Below, piece after piece: positions 35,920 to 45,080 of a stretch of DNA of 64,000 nt (position 1 is its first letter; each line of letters begins with the position of its first letter). Location of the stretch: the NCBI RefSeq assembly GCF_000270245.1, contig NC_015635.1:2604001-2668000 (forward strand). The letters run 5' to 3'. Under the pieces are notes generated by a model, which was not told the DNA's origin, searched no databases, and worked only from the letters and a program-made list of their open reading frames with translations. Position numbers and translations under genes: made by a program. Origin of the DNA: Microlunatus phosphovorus NM-1 (GTDB lineage: Bacteria; Actinomycetota; Actinomycetes; Propionibacteriales; Propionibacteriaceae).

Positions 35920-37581
35920 TCAACCGGCCAGCGGCGGCGTGTCGTGGGCCGGCAGCTGATTGAGACCCGCATTTGTCCCTGACACCGGCGGGTTCGGAAG
36001 GCTGACCACGCGGTCGCAGCGAGCGGCGAGCGTCGGGTCATGCGTGATCACCAGCACGGCGGCCCCCGAATCGGTGGTGGTGGCCCATAGATCGTCGACC
36101 AACGCGGCGGCGGTGGGCGCGTCCAGGTGCTCGGTCGGCTCATCCAGGATCAGGACATCGGCGTTGCCGAGCAGCAGCCGGGCGAGAGCGATCCGGCGGG
36201 CCTCGCCGCCGGAGACCTGTGTGCCGTGGATGCCGACCAGACGATCGAGTGGCATGCTCACTCGAGCTCGGGCCAAGGCCTTGGCGATGTCGGTATCGCC
36301 GGCGTCGCGTCGGCCGATCCGGACGTTCTCGGCGACCGTGGTGTCGAACAGGTACGCGTCCTGCGCCAGATAGCCGAGCCGACCGCGTGCCTGGGCGGTG
36401 CCGGCAACTGGTGGCAGCAGTCCGAGCAGCGTCGCGGCAACGGTCGTCTTCCCGGTTCCACTGGGGCCGACCAATGCCGCTTTCTCACCCGCCTGAACGG
36501 TGAGGTCGAGTCCGACCACCGCAGGTGCTGAGCCCGGCCAGCCCGCCGACAAGTCGGCGATCTCGATGCTCGGCGGCACCTCGGAGGTATCGGTGGCGAC
36601 CACGCTCAGATTGTCGGGACTACCGACAGTGGGAGCGGTCAGCACCTCGCCCACCCGACCGAGCGCCGAATGTGACCGGTGCCAGGCCAGCGCCGCGGCA
36701 GGCAGCGTGGCGAGCACCTCGTGCAGAGCGAGGGGAGTGAGCACCACGACGGCCAGGTTCACCGGACTCAGCACACCGGCGAACACCTGGACGGCACCGA
36801 CTAGCAGACCACCGAGCACCGCGACGCCCGCGGCGAGCGTCTGCCCGAATCCGGCCAGTCCGCTCGCCCAGGCGGCGCGCTGCTCGGCGCGCCGGAGCCG
36901 GGTATCGACAGCGGCGAGCCGAGCGACGACGGCGTCTGTGGCACCGTACGCGACCAGGTCGGGAGCCGCGTCGCTGGCCTCGGCAGCGACCGTGGCCAGC
37001 TCGCCGCGCAAGGGCGCCAGCGAGGCGATGCTGCGGGCTGCCAGACGTGCGGCCAGCCAGGGCATCACGACGCCGGCTAGTGCGACGGACACCGCAAGGA
37101 GGAGGCCGGCACCGGGAGAGAGTAGGGTGATCACGGTCGTGGTGGCTACCGCGACGAGACCGGCGGAGGCCACTGGAACGATCACCCGAACCACCAGGTC
37201 CTGGATCGCCTCGACGTCGTTGACCAATCGGGACAGCAGATCACCGCCGTGGCGGCCTACCCAGGTCGACTGGGTCAGCGCACGCCAAGTGTCGAGCCGC
37301 AGCACCGTCTGCAGCCGCAACGCAAGATCATGGCTGTCGAGCCGTTCGGTGTATCGGAGGACGCCCTTGCCGATGCCGAACGCTCGGACAGCCACGATGG
37401 CCACCATCAGATAGAGGATGGGCGGCCGCTCGGCGGCGCGGGACAACAACCAGGCGGCGGTGCCCAACAAAGCGATACCGGCTCCGCTGGCCAGTGCGCC
37501 AAGCAAGACGGCGCGCATCAGCTGCCGGGGCCGCGAGACGACCAGCGCGGTCCCCGGAGTGCGGCAGTGGGGCTCGTTCAT
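35920..37581 (-). CDS. cydC: Thiol reductant ABC exporter subunit CydC
   Basis: 553 residues: a six-helix transmembrane half (about 20-300) and an ATPase half (about 330-540) with Walker A GPSGTGKT, the signature VSGGEARR and Walker B VLILDEPTEHLD. CydDC exports glutathione/cysteine-type thiols and is needed for assembly of cytochrome bd. It overlaps cydD by 4 bases and is the last gene of cydABDC. Confidence 0.95.
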   Translation of the reverse strand: MNEPHCRTPGTALVVSRPRQLMRAVLLGALASGAGIALLGTAAWLLSRAAERPPILYLMVAIVAVRAFGIGKGVLRYTERLDSHDLALRLQTVLRLDTWRALTQSTWVGRHGGDLLSRLVNDVEAIQDLVVRVIVPVASAGLVAVATTTVITLLSPGAGLLLAVSVALAGVVMPWLAARLAARSIASLAPLRGELATVAAEASDAAPDLVAYGATDAVVARLAAVDTRLRRAEQRAAWASGLAGFGQTLAAGVAVLGGLLVGAVQVFAGVLSPVNLAVVVLTPLALHEVLATLPAAALAWHRSHSALGRVGEVLTAPTVGSPDNLSVVATDTSEVPPSIEIADLSAGWPGSAPAVVGLDLTVQAGEKAALVGPSGTGKTTVAATLLGLLPPVAGTAQARGRLGYLAQDAYLFDTTVAENVRIGRRDAGDTDIAKALARARVSMPLDRLVGIHGTQVSGGEARRIALARLLLGNADVLILDEPTEHLDAPTAAALVDDLWATTTDSGAAVLVITHDPTLAARCDRVVSLPNPPVSGTNAGLNQLPAHDTPPLAG

Positions 37582-39242
37582 AGTTGGCCGGCCGAGTGGC
37601 TCAGCTGGGCAGGGGCCAGCTCGACGATGCGATCGGCCGCGGCCAGCACGGCGGGCCGATGGCTCACCAGCAGAGTACCGATTCGCAGCCTCCGCAGTTC
37701 GGCGATCACGGTCAGCTCGGTCGCGGCGTCGAGACCGGCGGTCGGCTCGTCGAGGATGAGCAGCTGACCACCGCCGCAGTCGATGCGGAGCAGCGCCCGG
37801 GCCAGTGCGACTCGGCGGATCTCACCAGCGGAGAGCCCTTCACCGCCCGCCACCAGCGTTCGGTCGAGGTCTAGTTGCTTGGCGCCAGCCCGATCGAGTG
37901 CCGACCGAACTCGCGCGGTCGGGGCGTCCGGCGCACCCAGTCGTACGTTGTCGGCGATGGTCCCGGCCAGCAAAGCGGGCTGCTGTGGCACCCACGCCAG
38001 CACCGCGCGCCAAGCATCCTGATCCAGCTCGCTCAGCGGTACGCCACCGATCAGCACCCGTCCCGTGGTCGGCGGGACAAAGCTGAGCAGCACCGCCAGC
38101 AGACTGGACTTGCCGACCCCACTCGGACCGCCTATCGCCACCATCTCGCCTGGTCCCAGTAGCAGACTCGTCTCGGTGAGACCTGGTTCGGTGGCTCCCG
38201 GATAGGTCACCGACACCTGTTCCACCTCGATCACCGCTGCGCCGAGGTCGGGGACCGGGCGGCTACCGGTCACCAGCGGAGCGGCGTCGATCAGCGCGAA
38301 CGCCCGCTCGGTTGCCGCCACCCCGTCGGCCGAGTCGTGGTAGTGCACGCCGACCTGACGCAGCGGCAGATAGACCTCGGGGGCCAGGATCAGCACAAAG
38401 AGACCGATGAACAGGGTCAGCTGGCCGTCTACCACCCGCAACCCGATGCCCACCGCCACGATCGCCACGGACAAGGTGGCCAGCAGCTCGAGCACCAGTG
38501 CGGACAGGAAGGAGACGCGCAGGGTGGCCATGGTCTCGCGTCGGTGCGCCTCCCCGGTTCTACGCAGCCCCTCGGCCTGCGCCTTGGCCCGGCCGAACAC
38601 CTGCAAGGTGGGCAGCCCCGCAACCAGGTCCGCGAAGTGGTGAGCGAGACGCTCCTGGATCGCGGCGCGCTTGCGTACCCGTGCCTGGGTCAGCCAGCCG
38701 ACCAGGACCATGAAAAGTGGGATCAACGGCACGGTCAGCGCGACAACCAGCGCGGACACCCAATCGGTGGTCAGGATGGCGATCCCGATCACCAGCGGCA
38801 CTGTTGCGGCCAGCACCAGCTGGGGCAGATAACGGGCGAAGTAGCCGTCCAAGGCGTCCAGACCCTGGGTCAGCACCGACACCAGCCCCGCGCCATCCAG
38901 CTCGGCCGGTCCCCGACTCCGCAGCCGAGCGGCCAGGATCTCGGTCCGCAACTGTGACTTCACCGCCGCGGCGGACCGTTGGGCGAGCACAGCGTTCAGC
39001 CAGGTCAGCAGTCCTCGAGCGAGGAACACCCCAGCCAGCGGCAGCCAGGTCGCGCCGACCGCAGCAAGGTCCCGGTGTTCGAACGTGCCGGCGATGGCCG
39101 TCGCCAACAGCCACGCCTGAGCGACGATTAGCAGCGCAGTCAACGTCCCGGCTGCGACCCCGGCGACGAGATAGGCCCGAGTGGCACGCGCCCGCCGCAA
39201 CAGCCTCGGGTCGACCGCCCCCCGGGCCGAACTTTCGGTCAC
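37578..39242 (-). CDS. cydD: Thiol reductant ABC exporter subunit CydD
   Basis: 554 residues from the GTG at 39242 (VTESSARGAVDPRLLRRARATRAYL), which matches where family homology begins. The transmembrane half (about 20-300) precedes an ATPase half with Walker A GPSGVGKS, signature LSAGEIRR and Walker B LLILDEPTAGLD. The signature is LSAGE rather than LSGGQ, as in many CydD. An ATG at 39308 and a TTG at 39317 give longer forms. The chosen GTG lies inside an inverted repeat, see the separate entry. Partner of CydC. Confidence 0.92.
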   Translation of the reverse strand: MTESSARGAVDPRLLRRARATRAYLVAGVAAGTLTALLIVAQAWLLATAIAGTFEHRDLAAVGATWLPLAGVFLARGLLTWLNAVLAQRSAAAVKSQLRTEILAARLRSRGPAELDGAGLVSVLTQGLDALDGYFARYLPQLVLAATVPLVIGIAILTTDWVSALVVALTVPLIPLFMVLVGWLTQARVRKRAAIQERLAHHFADLVAGLPTLQVFGRAKAQAEGLRRTGEAHRRETMATLRVSFLSALVLELLATLSVAIVAVGIGLRVVDGQLTLFIGLFVLILAPEVYLPLRQVGVHYHDSADGVAATERAFALIDAAPLVTGSRPVPDLGAAVIEVEQVSVTYPGATEPGLTETSLLLGPGEMVAIGGPSGVGKSSLLAVLLSFVPPTTGRVLIGGVPLSELDQDAWRAVLAWVPQQPALLAGTIADNVRLGAPDAPTARVRSALDRAGAKQLDLDRTLVAGGEGLSAGEIRRVALARALLRIDCGGGQLLILDEPTAGLDAATELTVIAELRRLRIGTLLVSHRPAVLAAADRIVELAPAQLSHSAGQL

Positions 39243-39276
39243 CTGTCCACCCGTGGCGTGGACAGGTAACCGGAAA
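39234..39276. repeat. Inverted repeat between cydB and cydD
   Basis: Arms around ACCTGTCCAC (39241-39250) and GTGGACAGGT (39258-39267) are perfect over 10 bases and extend imperfectly outward (TTCGGTC against AACCGGAA). On the transcript this hairpin would cover the likely cydD start, so it might temper CydD translation or stabilise the upstream cydAB message. Confidence 0.45.
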
Positions 39277-39321
39277 TTCCGATCGGTGCGGCGTGCGGCA
39301 TGCGGCATAGCGGGCAAGGTC

Positions 39322-40347
39322 TCAGCTCTTCGCGGGTTCCGGCAGCACCACGTCGTCGGCGATGTGCTGCACCGAGATCCGCTTGCGGAAGACCCAATAG
39401 GTCCAGGCCTGGTACGCGATCACGACCGGCGTCAGGATCACCGCGGCCCAGGTCATGATCGTCAAGGTGTACGGCGTGGAGGATGCGTTGGCGATCGTCA
39501 GGCTGTTCTCCGGGTTGGGATGACTGGGCATCACGTTGGGGAACAGCGCAAGGAACACCGCGGCCACGAAGAACGCGATCGCCGCCGCGGTGCCGACAAA
39601 GGCCCAGCCCTCGCGCCCAGCCCGGTTGGCCAGCAGCCCGCCGACCAGACCGACGGCGGCCACCGCGCTGGCGATCACCGAGAACACGTCGCCGTGAGCC
39701 AGGTTCAGCCAGATCAACAGCACCACCGCCAGCCCGGCCGCCACCAGCCCGACCTTCGCCGCCAGCGCGTTCGCCCGTTCCCGGATGACCCCGTCCGACT
39801 TCAGGGCCAGGAAGATCGCCCCGTGGGTCAAGAAGATCGAGCACGTGACCAGGCCGAAGAGCAGCGCGAACGGGTTGAGCAGGTTGAAGAAGCCGCCGAC
39901 GTACTCATGATCGGCATCCAACGGCACCCCTCGCACGATGTTGCCGAAGGCCACGCCCCAGAGCAGCGCCGGCACGAAGGAGCCGACGATGATGCAGCGG
40001 TCCCAGCGCCGTCGCCAGGCCAGCTCGTTGCGCTTGCCGCGGTAGTCGAAGGCAACGTTGCGGACGATCAGCGCGAGCAGGATCAGCAGCAATGGAAGGT
40101 AGAAGCCGCTGAACAAGGTGGCGTACCACTCCGGAAAGGCCGCGAAGGTCGCGCCGCCGGCGACCAGCAGCCAGACCTCGTTGCCATCCCATACCGGGCC
40201 GATGGTGTTGATCACGACCCGGCGCTCCCGGTCGTCCTTGCCCAGGATCGGCACCAGCATGCCGACGCCGAAGTCGAACCCCTCCAGCACGAAGTAGCCG
40301 ATCCACAGCACGGCGATCAGCGCGAACCAGACGGTGGACAATTCCAT
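39322..40347 (-). CDS. cydB: Cytochrome bd ubiquinol/menaquinol oxidase subunit II
   Basis: 341 residues with eight to nine membrane helices and the family start MELSTVWFALIAVLWIGYFVLEGFDFGVGML. Conserved residues around GPVWDGNEVWLL and the DYRGKRN loop support the call. Forms the heterodimeric high-affinity terminal oxidase with CydA; no heme ligands reside in this subunit. The cydA gene lies 45 bases upstream. Confidence 0.97.
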   Translation of the reverse strand: MELSTVWFALIAVLWIGYFVLEGFDFGVGMLVPILGKDDRERRVVINTIGPVWDGNEVWLLVAGGATFAAFPEWYATLFSGFYLPLLLILLALIVRNVAFDYRGKRNELAWRRRWDRCIIVGSFVPALLWGVAFGNIVRGVPLDADHEYVGGFFNLLNPFALLFGLVTCSIFLTHGAIFLALKSDGVIRERANALAAKVGLVAAGLAVVLLIWLNLAHGDVFSVIASAVAAVGLVGGLLANRAGREGWAFVGTAAAIAFFVAAVFLALFPNVMPSHPNPENSLTIANASSTPYTLTIMTWAAVILTPVVIAYQAWTYWVFRKRISVQHIADDVVLPEPAKS

Positions 40348-40392
40348 CTCGCGTTCCTCTCTCTCAGCTCGCTGGGCCCAAAGCCGGAGCCA

Positions 40393-41883
40393 TCAGTAGC
40401 TGAAGACCAGTGGGGCGTCAGAGTCGTCGTCGGTCTGCTCGCGGGTGCTGACATCCGGCAGCCCCAGTCGCAGGTACTTCAGCATCAGCTTCACCTCGAC
40501 GACCGCCAGCACCCCGTACAGCGCGGTGAACACCAGCAACGACGTCAGTACGCTGCCTGCCCCGACAGTGGGCGAGACTCCTGCGGCGGTCTTGAGCAGC
40601 CCGAACACCACCCACGGCTGCCGGCCGGTCTCGGTGAAGATCCAGCCGAACGAGTTGGCGAACAACGGCAACAGCGGCAGGGCTACCAGCACAGTTGGCC
40701 ACCAGAACGAGGTCAGTCGCCGCTCGCCGCGAACACACAGCAGCAACAGCGCGCCGATGGCCATGGCTGCCATGCCGAGCCCGATCATCACGCGGAACGA
40801 CCAGTACGTGAGGGGGATGTACGGGTAGTAGGTGCCCGGTCCGAACTGCTGTGTGTACTCCTGCTGGAGCTGGTTGATGCCGACGACCTTGCCGTCGAAG
40901 TCCCCGGTGGCCAGGAACGAGAGCAGCCCGGGGACGGTGACCGACCACAGCTCCCGCTTGCCGTCGGGAGTGCCCACGGTGACGATCGAGAAGCCGGCCG
41001 GCTTCTCGGTCTCGTAGAGCGCTTCGGCGGCGGCCATCTTCATCGGCTGCACCTCGAACATCACCTTCGACTGCTGATCGCCGCTGATCACCGTGCCGAG
41101 TCCGGCGATGATCAGCACGATCGCGCCGACCTTCACTGCGGTCTTGAAGGCGGGTCGGTCCGCAGGGATCACCGTGGTCTTGCCCTGGATCGCGGCCTGG
41201 AAGACCGGTCCGTGCTCGGGCTCGCGGGCGTCGAGAGACTTCCGCTCGGCCCTGTCCATCCGATAGAGGTGCCAGCCCGCGACCGCGGCGATGAACGCCC
41301 CGCCAACCATGAAGCAGCCGGTGATCTGGTGTGGCATGGTGACCAGGACCACCGGGTTGGTCAGCACCGCCCAGAAGTCGGTCAGTTCGGCACGCCCGCG
41401 GCCGTCGTTGAAGGTGTAGCCGAGCGGGTTCTGCATGAAGGAGTTGGCCGCCAGGATGAAGTACGCGCTGGCGATGGTGCCGATGGCGGCGAGCCAGATC
41501 GTCATCAAGTGGATCTTCTTGGGCAGTCGGTCCCAGCCGAAGATCCACAGGCCGAGGAAGGTCGACTCGAGGAAGAAGGCGAGCAGGCCCTCCAGAGCCA
41601 GCGGAGCGCCGAAGATGTCACCGACGAACCGGGAGTAGGCGCTCCAATTCATCCCGAACTGGAATTCCTGCACGATCCCGGTGGCCACACCCATCGCAAA
41701 GTTGATCAAGAACAGCTTGCCGAAGAATTTGGTGAGCTTGAGGTACTTCTCCTTCTCGGTGACCACCCAGGCGGTCTGGAATCCGGCCACCAGGCTGGCC
41801 ATCGAGATCGTCACGGGGACGAAGAAGAAGTGGTAGACGGTGGTGATGGCGAACTGCCATCGGGCCAGGCTCACTTCGTCCAT
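40393..41883 (-). CDS. cydA: Cytochrome bd oxidase subunit I
   Basis: 496 residues with nine membrane helices. The N-terminal heme ligand His lies in TVYHFFFVPVTI near 18. The quinol-binding region carries GRQPWVVFGLLKTA near 415, and the Q-loop is of the short type common in actinobacteria. CydA oxidises quinol and reduces oxygen at low tension without pumping protons. First gene of cydABDC; its start faces the blaI-like gene across about 140 bases with dyad elements. Confidence 0.97.
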   Translation of the reverse strand: MDEVSLARWQFAITTVYHFFFVPVTISMASLVAGFQTAWVVTEKEKYLKLTKFFGKLFLINFAMGVATGIVQEFQFGMNWSAYSRFVGDIFGAPLALEGLLAFFLESTFLGLWIFGWDRLPKKIHLMTIWLAAIGTIASAYFILAANSFMQNPLGYTFNDGRGRAELTDFWAVLTNPVVLVTMPHQITGCFMVGGAFIAAVAGWHLYRMDRAERKSLDAREPEHGPVFQAAIQGKTTVIPADRPAFKTAVKVGAIVLIIAGLGTVISGDQQSKVMFEVQPMKMAAAEALYETEKPAGFSIVTVGTPDGKRELWSVTVPGLLSFLATGDFDGKVVGINQLQQEYTQQFGPGTYYPYIPLTYWSFRVMIGLGMAAMAIGALLLLCVRGERRLTSFWWPTVLVALPLLPLFANSFGWIFTETGRQPWVVFGLLKTAAGVSPTVGAGSVLTSLLVFTALYGVLAVVEVKLMLKYLRLGLPDVSTREQTDDDSDAPLVFSY

Positions 41884-41954
41884 CGATGTTTCTCCCTCGG
41901 GGGGTCAAGGTCTGGTGGGGTCGAGGTGCGGGCGACCACGCCCACGGTCGCAGC

Positions 41955-42003
41955 CTACTACGCATCGTCGTACGTCCTCGTGTAGTACTTATTTCCGTAG
42001 TAG
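41955..42003. promoter_or_regulatory. Cluster of TACTAC/GTAGTA dyads between cydA and blaI-like gene
   Basis: Two 17-base dyads are seen: 41956-41972 (TACTACG-N3-CGTCGTA) and 41986-42002 (TACT-N9-AGTA, half CGTAGTA). Outer arms CTACTACG (41955) and CGTAGTAG (41996) also form a perfect pair. BlaI/MecI-type repressors bind TAC/GTA-rich dyads, so the divergent regulator at 42022 probably binds here and could repress both itself and cydABDC. Confidence 0.6.
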
Positions 42004-42021
42004 TACGAGTAGACTCGAACC

Positions 42022-42384
42022 GTGAATGCTCTCGGAGACCTCGAACGTCGAGTGATGGAGGAGCTGTGGGGCGCCCGCCGGCCGTTGACGGTCCGCGAGG
42101 TGCACACGGCGATCGCCACCGAGCGCGTGATCGCCTACACCACGGTGATGACGGTGCTCGACCGGCTGGCGAAGAAGGGCCTGGCTGACCGCGAGCAGGA
42201 TGGTCGCGCCTTTCGGTACGCGGCCGCGCACACCCGGGAGCAATTGGTGGCGGAGGTCATGCATACCGCCCTGGCTGATGGCGGGACGGACCGTTCGGCT
42301 GCTCTGGTCGCCTTCGTCGACCGGGTCAGCGACGACGAGGCGGCTGCGCTGCGGGCGGCGTTGGCGAGGCTGGAGTCGCGATGA
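42022..42384 (+). CDS. BlaI/MecI/CopY-family repressor
   Basis: 120 residues with the BlaI winged helix (MNALGDLERRVMEELWGARRPLTVREVHTAI, then AYTTVMTVLDRLAKKGLADREQDGRAFRYAA) and a C-terminal helical dimer region. It starts at a GTG without a clear ribosome-binding site. The M56 peptidase gene overlaps it by 4 bases, the standard BlaI-BlaR pair. Such repressors are inactivated by cleavage or dissociation upon a wall or redox signal; mycobacterial BlaI is known to affect respiratory genes as well as beta-lactamase. No beta-lactamase is nearby. Confidence 0.92.
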   Translation: MNALGDLERRVMEELWGARRPLTVREVHTAIATERVIAYTTVMTVLDRLAKKGLADREQDGRAFRYAAAHTREQLVAEVMHTALADGGTDRSAALVAFVDRVSDDEAAALRAALARLESR

Positions 42385-43268
42385 GCGCACTCCCGCCGCT
42401 CCTGGTGGCGGGGATTTTGGCGCTCGGGGCTGTGGTGCTGGTGGGACCAGGGCCCGCCTGGGTGGCGCGCTGGGGATTCTTGTATCGGGTGCCGAGGGCT
42501 GCCGTCGTGCTCTGGCAGGCCGGCGCGGTGGCCGCCTTGATCAGTATCTTCGGGGTCGCCTGGCTATTGAGCGCCGCGACGTGGTCGCAGGAGTCGTCGG
42601 TCGCCTGGTGGGACTGGGCCGTGACGGGAACCGTGGTGCTGTTCGCCGGTCTGGTTGCTGGTCGCCTGGTGTGGGCATTGGTCGGTGTGATCGCCTCCAC
42701 GGGGGCTCGCCGTCGACGGCACCGTGACCTCGTCGACCTGCTCGCCTCGAAGACCTCTGCTGACGTCGCTGGGCGGTTGTCCGAGTTGCGAGTGCTCGCC
42801 GAGGCCCGGCCGCTGGCGTACTGCCTGCCGGGCTTGTGGCAGCCGCGAGTGGTGCTCAGCGCCGGCACCCTGGCGGTGCTCTCGCCGATGGAAATCGCTG
42901 CGGTGCTCGCTCATGAGAAGTCACATCTCCACGCCCGTCATGACCTGGTGTTGGCGACCTTCGATGCGGTGCATCAGGCGTTTCCCCATGCCATCCGCAG
43001 TGACCTGCCGGCTCAGCAGGCGCGGCTGCTGGTGGAGATGCTGGCTGATGACGCTGCCGTGCGGGCTGTCGGACCAGAACCGCTGGCCCGCGCTCTGGTG
43101 GCACTCGCGGAGTCCGTCGTGCCGACCGAGGCTCTCGGTGCGGCCGAGGGGAGCACCTGTCTCCGGATCGAGCGGCTGACGCATCCGGCATCAGCTCTGT
43201 TGGCCGCCGCTGTCTATGGGCTGGCCGTCATCGTGGTGGCCGCACCACTGCTTGCCCTGGTGATCTAG
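42381..43268 (+). CDS. M56-family membrane metallopeptidase (BlaR1-like, no sensor domain)
   Basis: 295 residues with four or five membrane helices (about 5-22, 38-64, 77-105 and 268-293) and a zinc-protease motif HEKSH at 178-182 (VLAHEKSHLHARHD), with a further acidic ligand likely in MLADDAAV near 222. It lacks the penicillin-binding sensor domain of BlaR1, so it senses something else. It probably cleaves or releases the BlaI-like repressor encoded just upstream. Confidence 0.9.
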   Translation: MSALPPLLVAGILALGAVVLVGPGPAWVARWGFLYRVPRAAVVLWQAGAVAALISIFGVAWLLSAATWSQESSVAWWDWAVTGTVVLFAGLVAGRLVWALVGVIASTGARRRRHRDLVDLLASKTSADVAGRLSELRVLAEARPLAYCLPGLWQPRVVLSAGTLAVLSPMEIAAVLAHEKSHLHARHDLVLATFDAVHQAFPHAIRSDLPAQQARLLVEMLADDAAVRAVGPEPLARALVALAESVVPTEALGAAEGSTCLRIERLTHPASALLAAAVYGLAVIVVAAPLLALVI

Positions 43269-43283
43269 CTCCCTGGCGGCATC

Positions 43284-43760
43284 TCACAGCACGGCGCGGA
43301 TGTCTGCCTCGAGATCGGCGGGTACGACGGTCGGCTCGTAGCGGGCCACGGGATCGCCGGCGCGATTCAGCAGAAACTTGGTGAAGTTCCATTGGATGTC
43401 CTCGCCGGTCGCGCCGTCGGCCTCGGTACGCAGCCAGGAGTACAGCGGGTGGGCATGCTCGCCATTGACGTCGATCTTGGTGAACATCGGAAAGGTCACG
43501 CCGTAGTTGAGCTGGCAGAACTCGGCGGTCTCGGCGTCGGAGTCGAACTCCTGGTGGGCGAACTGATCGCAGGGGAAGCCCAGGACGATCAATCCCTGGT
43601 CCTTCAGGTCGTCGTAGAGCTGCTCCAGACCGGCGAACTGCGGGGTCAGTCCGCATTTGGACGCGGTGTTCACCACGAGCACCACCTTGCCCGCGTACGC
43701 GGCCAAGGGCTGCTCCTGGCCGGTGATGGTGCGAGCCTCGAAATCACTGAGTGTGGTCAT
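43284..43760 (-). CDS. Glutathione peroxidase-family thiol peroxidase
   Basis: 158 residues with peroxidatic Cys36 in VVNTASKCGLTPQF, the GFPCDQFAHQE motif and WNFTKFLL near 125, which supplies Trp and Asn of the active site. A Cys (not Sec) enzyme with a second Cys in GFPCDQF; in actinobacteria these work with thioredoxin or mycothiol rather than glutathione. Monocistronic and divergent from the siderophore-binding gene. Confidence 0.95.
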   Translation of the reverse strand: MTTLSDFEARTITGQEQPLAAYAGKVVLVVNTASKCGLTPQFAGLEQLYDDLKDQGLIVLGFPCDQFAHQEFDSDAETAEFCQLNYGVTFPMFTKIDVNGEHAHPLYSWLRTEADGATGEDIQWNFTKFLLNRAGDPVARYEPTVVPADLEADIRAVL

Positions 43761-43860
43761 TGTCTTCTCCTGGTTCTCCGGAGCCGGCCTCAGCTGATCT
43801 GAGCCGGCCTTGGACCAGTTTGACTGCCACCGGCAAGCCAGATTTGCATCTGCCGACGAG

Positions 43861-43879
43861 TTAGGTCAGCCTAACCATC
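43861..43879. promoter_or_regulatory. DtxR/IdeR iron box
   Basis: TTAGGTCAGCCTAACCATC agrees at 15 of 19 positions with the well-known DtxR/IdeR consensus, whose core is TTAGG-N-TAGSCTAACC. It ends 27 bases before the ATG of the siderophore-binding gene, so iron-dependent repression of that gene is expected. Confidence 0.72.
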
Positions 43880-43906
43880 ACCGTCGAACTGATCTTGGGG
43901 GTCAGC

Positions 43907-44940
43907 ATGCATCGTCGTCAATTTCTCGCCGCCCTGGCCGGTCTCGCCGTCGCCGGCGGGGTAGCCAGCTGCGCCAATCCGGCAAATCAACCTGGTGCCG
44001 AGGAGGGTACGCCCTCGGCAGCGCCCGATGCAGCATTCCCGGCCACGGTGAAGCACCGGTACGGGACCACCGAGGTGCCGGCTGCGCCGAAGCGGATCGT
44101 GTGCCTGGGGCAGACCGACCATGACCCGACGGTGGCGCTCGGTTACACGCCGATCGCCCTCGCCGGATTCGTGGACAGCACCTACACACCGGTGCGGCCC
44201 TGGAACAAGCAGGCATTCGGCACCACGCCGCCGGTGCTGAACATGCTCGAGATCGAATTCGAGAAGGTTGCCGCGCTCGAACCGGACCTGATCCTCGCGG
44301 TGATGAGCGGCACCACCAAGGGCGACTACGCCAAGCTCAGCGCGATGGCGCCGACGGTGGCACAGCCGGCGGACTACGAGGACTGGGCAGTCCCGCTAAG
44401 CCCCACACCGAGCTGATCGGGGCCGCTTTGGGCAAGCCGGACGAGGCGACGAAGCTGGTGGCCGACCTCGAAGCGGCCTTCACCGAGACACGGAAGCAGA
44501 ACCCGATCCTGGACGGGAAGCACGCGGCCTGCGCCGAGCTCTGGGGTGCCGACTTCAGCATCCTGGGTGCCAGCGCGCCACGCACCCAGTTCCTGATCGA
44601 TCTCGGGATGTCCATGCCGGACTCCTTGGCCAAGCTGGTCGGCAAGAAGTACAACGCCCCGCTCAGCAGTGAGAAGGTCGACCTGATCGACGAGTTGGAC
44701 GTGGTGATCTGGACCACCGAGTACACCGACACGAAGGCGCTGCTGGAGAACAAGCTGGTCCGGGATCTGCGGACGACCAAGGAAGGCCGCTACGTGCTTG
44801 CGCCCAACGGCGGCAATGACGACCTGCTCTACTCGATGGACTGGGGCAGCATCCTCAGCTATCGCTGGGCTCTGGAGAACGCGACGCCACGCATCGTCAA
44901 GGCGCTCGACGGGGATCTCGCCACGGACCCGAACGCCTGA
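43907..44940 (+). pseudogene. Iron-siderophore ABC transporter substrate-binding lipoprotein, frameshifted
   Basis: The first frame (43907-44416) begins with a Tat-like lipoprotein signal (RRQFLAAL..., lipobox GVASC) and the N-lobe of a FecB/FepB-type binding protein (KRIVCLGQTDHDPTVALG, ALEPDLILAVMSG). It meets a stop at 44414. The C-lobe continues in another frame from about 44393 (LIGAALGKPDEATKLVADLEAAF to LATDPNA at 44940). A loss of one base near 44392-44399 (in GCTAAGCCCC) explains both halves; restoring it gives a continuous protein of about 344 residues. No slippery heptamer is seen. It could be a true mutation or a sequencing error. Confidence 0.82.
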
Positions 44941-45080
44941 TTGACGGCTGGGCGACGACGGTGCCGAGTCGACCGGCGAATCTCTGCTGAGGCACTCTAC
45001 GATGAGCACCGACCAGAGCCCTCCGCCCCAGCCGCGGGCCGGCCGGTCGATCCATTGAGACCCAGTGAGAGAAGGAACCC

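Noticed and set aside
39181-41985. A 934-codon open frame on the plus strand
   Set aside because: It lies opposite cydD, cydB and cydA, which have clear family motifs. Its His/Gln/Glu/Arg/Gly-rich composition is that of an antisense shadow in high-GC DNA.
43773-43805. Repeated GAGCCGGCCT near the peroxidase start
   Set aside because: The repeat is short, the pairing is poor and high-GC chance is enough to explain it.
44392-44416. Programmed -1 frameshift in the siderophore-binding gene
   Set aside because: No slippery heptamer or following pseudoknot is visible; a simple one-base loss explains the data.
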